A DNA stretch of 10,141 nucleotides from Pararhizobium_B sp051960215. GTDB taxonomy: Bacteria; Pseudomonadota; Alphaproteobacteria; Rhizobiales; Rhizobiaceae. Below are positions 7,349 through 10,141 of the stretch, one piece after another. A program made the position numbers and the translations under genes. Below the pieces are notes generated by a model that saw only the letters and a program-made list of their open reading frames with translations, had not been told where the DNA came from and ran no database searches. The DNA is taken from the NCBI GenBank assembly GCA_051960215.1, contig JBQCEN010000333.1, positions 1-10,141 on the forward strand, written 5' to 3'. Every line of letters begins with the position of its first letter. Positions within the stretch are counted from its first letter, which is position 1.

Positions 7349-8793
7349 ACCCGATCAGGGTCCTGTCCGTCGCCTCCGAGATGTTCCCGCTGGTGAAGAC
7401 CGGTGGGCTCGCCGACGTCGTCGGCGCGCTGCCCGGTGCGCTTGAGACGGCCGGCGTCCATGTGCGCACGCTCGTGCCGGGCTACCCGGCCGTCATGGCG
7501 GCGCTCGGCGAAGCCCGCAATGTCGCGTCCCTGCCCGATCTCCTCGGTGCGCAGGCGGAAGTCCTCGCCGCCTCCGTCGACGATGCCGACCTTCTTGTCC
7601 TCGATGCGCCGGAGCTCTTCGCCCGGAACGGCAACCCCTACGGCGGAACCGGCGGCCACGACTATCCCGACAACTGGCGCCGCTTCGCAGCGCTCGCGAG
7701 CGCCGGTGCCGCCCTCGCAGCCGGCGCTGCCGAGGGCTGGCGGCCGGATCTCGTCCACGCGCACGACTGGCAGGCCGGCCTGACGCCGGTCTACATGCGC
7801 TATAATGGCGCCGGCGCGATCCCCTCCGTCATGACCGTCCACAACCTCGCCTTCCAGGGCCAGTTCGGTGCGTCGATCTGTCCCGGCCTGCAACTGCCGC
7901 CGCAAGCCTTCGACATCCAGGGCGTCGAGTACTACGGCGACGTCGGCTATCTGAAGGGCGGGCTGCAGGCGGCGAGCGCCATCACCACGGTCAGCCCGAC
8001 CTATGCGCAGGAGATCTGCGAGCCGGGCTTCGGCATGGGCCTCGACGGCCTGATCCGCGCCCGCGCCCACGATCTCCACGGCATCGTCAACGGCATCGAC
8101 ACGGGCGTCTGGAACCCGGCGACGGACGAGACCCTGCCGGCGCGCTACTCCGCGGCGACGTTGAAGAAGCGCCGCGCCAACCGCGCCGCGCTTCTCGGTG
8201 CCATGGGGCTTCCCGACGGCGACGGGCCGCTCTTCTCGGTCGTCAGCCGGCTCACCTGGCAGAAGGGCATGGACCTGCTCGTGGAGGTGGTCGACGAGAT
8301 CGTCGAGGGCGGTGGCCGGCTCGTCGTGCTCGGCTCCGGCGATTCGGTGCTCGAAGGCGGCCTCGTTTCCGCCGCCGGGCGCCACCCCGACCGCGTCGCC
8401 GTCAGGATCGGCTATGACGAGCCGCTGTCGCATCTGATGCAGGCCGGCGCCGACGCGATCCTCATCCCCTCGCGCTTCGAGCCCTGCGGCCTGACCCAGC
8501 TCTACGGCCTGCGCTACGGCTGCGTGCCCGTCGTCGCGCGCACCGGCGGCCTTGCCGATACGGTGATCGACGCGAACGAGGCGGCCCTTGCCGCCGGCGT
8601 TGCGACGGGCTTCCAGTTCGTGCCGGTCGACGCCATCGCCATGCGCAACGCGATCCGCCGCGTGCTTGCCGTCTACGCGCAGCCGAAGGTCTGGACCGGC
8701 CTGCAGCGGCAGGGCATGAAGGCGGACGTCTCCTGGGAACGCAGCGCCGGCCGCTACGCCGAACTCTATCGTACACTCGTGCACGCAAGCTGA
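7345..8793 (+). CDS. glgA: Glycogen synthase GlgA (ADP-glucose-dependent)
   Basis: A 482-aa GT5 retaining glycosyltransferase that extends alpha-1,4 glucan from ADP-glucose in the cytosol. The N-terminal Rossmann domain has the ADP-glucose-binding KTGGLADVVG motif (K18 corresponds to E. coli K15). Next come HAHDWQAG and TVHNLAFQG. The GT-B linker and second domain have GIVNGIDTGVWNP, SRLTWQKGMDLL, the catalytic-region glutamate E379 in SRFEPCGLTQLYGLRYG (E. coli E377), and TGGLADTV. The length matches rhizobial homologues and no residue of these motifs is missing. It starts at ATG 7345, overlapping the glgC stop by 4 bases (ATGA), so translation is probably coupled to glgC and the two proteins, consecutive in the pathway, would be made together. 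Its own TGA (8791-8793) overlaps the pgm ribosome binding site. Confidence 0.97.
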   Translation: MNPIRVLSVASEMFPLVKTGGLADVVGALPGALETAGVHVRTLVPGYPAVMAALGEARNVASLPDLLGAQAEVLAASVDDADLLVLDAPELFARNGNPYGGTGGHDYPDNWRRFAALASAGAALAAGAAEGWRPDLVHAHDWQAGLTPVYMRYNGAGAIPSVMTVHNLAFQGQFGASICPGLQLPPQAFDIQGVEYYGDVGYLKGGLQAASAITTVSPTYAQEICEPGFGMGLDGLIRARAHDLHGIVNGIDTGVWNPATDETLPARYSAATLKKRRANRAALLGAMGLPDGDGPLFSVVSRLTWQKGMDLLVEVVDEIVEGGGRLVVLGSGDSVLEGGLVSAAGRHPDRVAVRIGYDEPLSHLMQAGADAILIPSRFEPCGLTQLYGLRYGCVPVVARTGGLADTVIDANEAALAAGVATGFQFVPVDAIAMRNAIRRVLAVYAQPKVWTGLQRQGMKADVSWERSAGRYAELYRTLVHAS

Positions 8794-8796
8794 GGA
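8792..8796 (+). promoter_or_regulatory. Ribosome binding site of pgm, overlapping the glgA stop
   Basis: GAGGA at 8792-8796 shares bases with the glgA TGA and lies 4 bases before ATG 8801. The spacing is slightly short but usable, and it supports ATG 8801 as the pgm start within the same transcript. Confidence 0.5.
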
Positions 8797-8800
8797 CGCC

Positions 8801-10015
8801 ATGCAGAAGACCGTCTCGACCAAGCCCTATGACGACCAGAAGCCGGGGACGTCCGGCCTGCGCAAGAAGGTGCCGGTCTTCCAGCAGGAGAACTACGTCG
8901 AGAACTTCATCCAGTCGATCTTCGACGTCGCCGGCGACTTCAAGGGCAAGACGCTGGTGGTCGGCGGCGACGACCGCTACTACAATCGCGAGGTCGTCCA
9001 GATCGCGATCCGCATGGCCGCCGCCAACGGCTTCGGCCGCGTCGTCGTCGGCCGCGGCGGCCTGCTCTCGACGCCGGCCGCCTCCAACATCATCCGCAAA
9101 TACGGTGCCTTTGGCGGCATCATCCTCTCCGCAAGCCACAATCCTGGCGGGCCGAAGGAGGATTTCGGCATCAAGTTCAACACCGGCAACGGCGGGCCGG
9201 CGCCGGAGCGCATCACCGACGCGATCTTCGCCCGGACCAAGGAGATCACGGAATACCGCACGCTCGACACCCCAGACCTCGACCTCGATATCGAGGGGAC
9301 GTCCGAGCTCGCCGGCATGACGGTCGAGGTGATCGATCCCGTGACCGACTACGCCGCGCTCATGGAGGAGCTCTTCGACTTCGACGCAATCCGCACGGCG
9401 ATCGCGAACGGCCTGACGATGACCTTCGACGCGATGAGCGCCGTCACCGGGCCTTATGCGAAGGAGATATTCGAGAAGCGGCTCGGCGCCGCCCCGGGCT
9501 CCGTCCTGAACTTCGTCCCGCTCGAGGACTTCGGCGGCCATCACCCGGACCCGAACCTCGTCCATGCGCGCATGCTCTACGACACGATGATGGCCGACGA
9601 CGCGCCGGATTTCGGCGCCGCCTCGGACGGCGACGGCGACCGCAACCTCATCATCGGCCGGGGCATCTTCATCACGCCGTCCGATTCGCTGGCGATGCTC
9701 GCGGCGAACGCCCACCTCGCACCCGGCTATCGCGGCGGCCTGAAGGGCATCGCACGCTCGATGCCGACAAGCGGCGCGGCCGACCGCGTCGCCGCGAAGA
9801 AGGGCATCGGCATCTACGAGACGCCGACCGGCTGGAAGTTCTTCGGCAACCTGCTCGACGCCGGCATGGCGACGATCTGCGGCGAGGAGAGCGCCGGCAC
9901 CGGCTCCAACCACGTGCGCGAGAAGGACGGCGTCTGGGCGGTGCTCCTCTGGCTGAACATCCTCGCCGTCCGCGGCGAGAGCGTCGCCGAGATCGCCCGC
10001 AAGCACTGGGCGTAA
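8801..10015 (+). CDS. pgm: Phosphoglucomutase Pgm, truncated by in-frame ochre codons (probable pseudogene or sequence error)
   Basis: Alpha-D-phosphohexomutase interconverting glucose 1-phosphate and glucose 6-phosphate through a phosphoserine intermediate; in rhizobia it supplies glucose 1-phosphate for glycogen and for nucleotide sugars of exopolysaccharide and cyclic glucan. The reading frame gives 404 aa against about 540 in the family. Domain 1 has the active serine S112 in LSASHNPGGPKEDFG. Domain 2 has the metal-binding DGDGDRN loop (D276, D278, D280). Domain 3 has the sugar-binding GEESAGTGSNHVREKDG loop (E362-S364). The stop follows IARKHWA, so nearly all of domain 4, which carries the phosphate-binding loop, is missing. 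A protein ending here is unlikely to be a working mutase. The same frame continues past the stop with recognisable Pgm sequence. The Agrobacterium homologue is also called exoC. Confidence 0.9.
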   Translation: MQKTVSTKPYDDQKPGTSGLRKKVPVFQQENYVENFIQSIFDVAGDFKGKTLVVGGDDRYYNREVVQIAIRMAAANGFGRVVVGRGGLLSTPAASNIIRKYGAFGGIILSASHNPGGPKEDFGIKFNTGNGGPAPERITDAIFARTKEITEYRTLDTPDLDLDIEGTSELAGMTVEVIDPVTDYAALMEELFDFDAIRTAIANGLTMTFDAMSAVTGPYAKEIFEKRLGAAPGSVLNFVPLEDFGGHHPDPNLVHARMLYDTMMADDAPDFGAASDGDGDRNLIIGRGIFITPSDSLAMLAANAHLAPGYRGGLKGIARSMPTSGAADRVAAKKGIGIYETPTGWKFFGNLLDAGMATICGEESAGTGSNHVREKDGVWAVLLWLNILAVRGESVAEIARKHWA

Positions 10016-10141
10016 TACGGCCGGAACTAATATTCCCGCCACGACTATGAAGGCGTCGAGACGACCGCCGCCAATGCGCTGGTGAACGAACTGCGCGGCA
10101 GGCTTGCGAGCCTGCCGGGCCAGCGCTTCGGCGGCCTGACG
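10016..10141 (+). pseudogene. pgm: In-frame continuation of pgm beyond the stop codons, cut by the window end
   Basis: After TAA 10013-10015 the pgm frame reads YGRN, then a second TAA at 10028-10030, then YSRHDYEG and an alanine/leucine-rich helix to the window edge (ending RFGGLT). Pgm proteins of this group read HWA-x-YGRN-Y-YSRHDYE, so the two TAA codons occupy one variable and one tyrosine position of a continuous conserved segment. Codon use stays typical of the neighbours. This is the start of Pgm domain 4, not a new gene. The rest of the domain lies outside the window. Confidence 0.8.

Noticed and set aside
1..10141. CRISPR array, insertion sequence, tRNA/rRNA gene, phage or defence genes
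   Set aside because: I saw no regularly spaced direct repeats, transposase motifs, terminal inverted repeats or structured RNA signatures. Essentially the whole window is accounted for by the seven genes and short gaps.

Overview
The window reads as a chromosomal segment of a high-GC alphaproteobacterium, most likely of the order Hyphomicrobiales (Rhizobiales). The base composition is roughly two thirds G+C by eye, with a strong G/C preference at third codon positions. The gene order glgP-glgB-glgC-glgA-pgm is the one known from Agrobacterium and its relatives, and protein lengths such as GlgC at 420 aa and GlgA at 482 aa match those relatives. I cannot assign a genus. All real genes lie on the + strand.

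Layout. Bases 3-244 hold the 3' end of an unrecognised gene whose reading frame appears to shift near base 40. Bases 252-1238 encode an exported lytic transglycosylase (SLT domain plus a SPOR-like tail). A 130-base gap follows, with a weak promoter-like sequence and a GC-rich inverted repeat. The glycogen operon then runs from 1369 to the window end: glgP (1369-3834), glgB (3831-5924, with an in-frame tail to 6044), glgC (6086-7348), glgA (7345-8793) and pgm (8801-10015, with an in-frame tail running off the window). The glgP/glgB and glgC/glgA junctions are 4-base ATGA overlaps, and pgm starts 7 bases after glgA ends, so the five genes look like one transcription unit.

How the genes work together. 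Pgm interconverts glucose 6-phosphate and glucose 1-phosphate. GlgC turns glucose 1-phosphate into ADP-glucose, GlgA adds the glucose to a growing alpha-1,4 chain, GlgB introduces alpha-1,6 branches, and GlgP breaks chains back down to glucose 1-phosphate. A debranching enzyme (glgX) is common downstream of this cluster in relatives but is not within the window.

The main oddity is gene integrity, not a new system. glgB carries an amber codon (5922-5924) where its family has a conserved tyrosine, and 39 more in-frame codons follow that clearly encode the missing C-terminus. pgm carries two ochre codons (10013-10015 and 10028-10030) after 404 codons of a protein usually near 540, with recognisable Pgm coding sequence in the same frame beyond them. 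With the frameshift at the left edge, this is either sequencing/assembly error or early decay of the locus. Every undamaged gene here ends in TGA, yet the natural end of glgB is TAA, which argues against a changed genetic code. I found no mobile element, CRISPR array, tRNA, rRNA or undescribed system.
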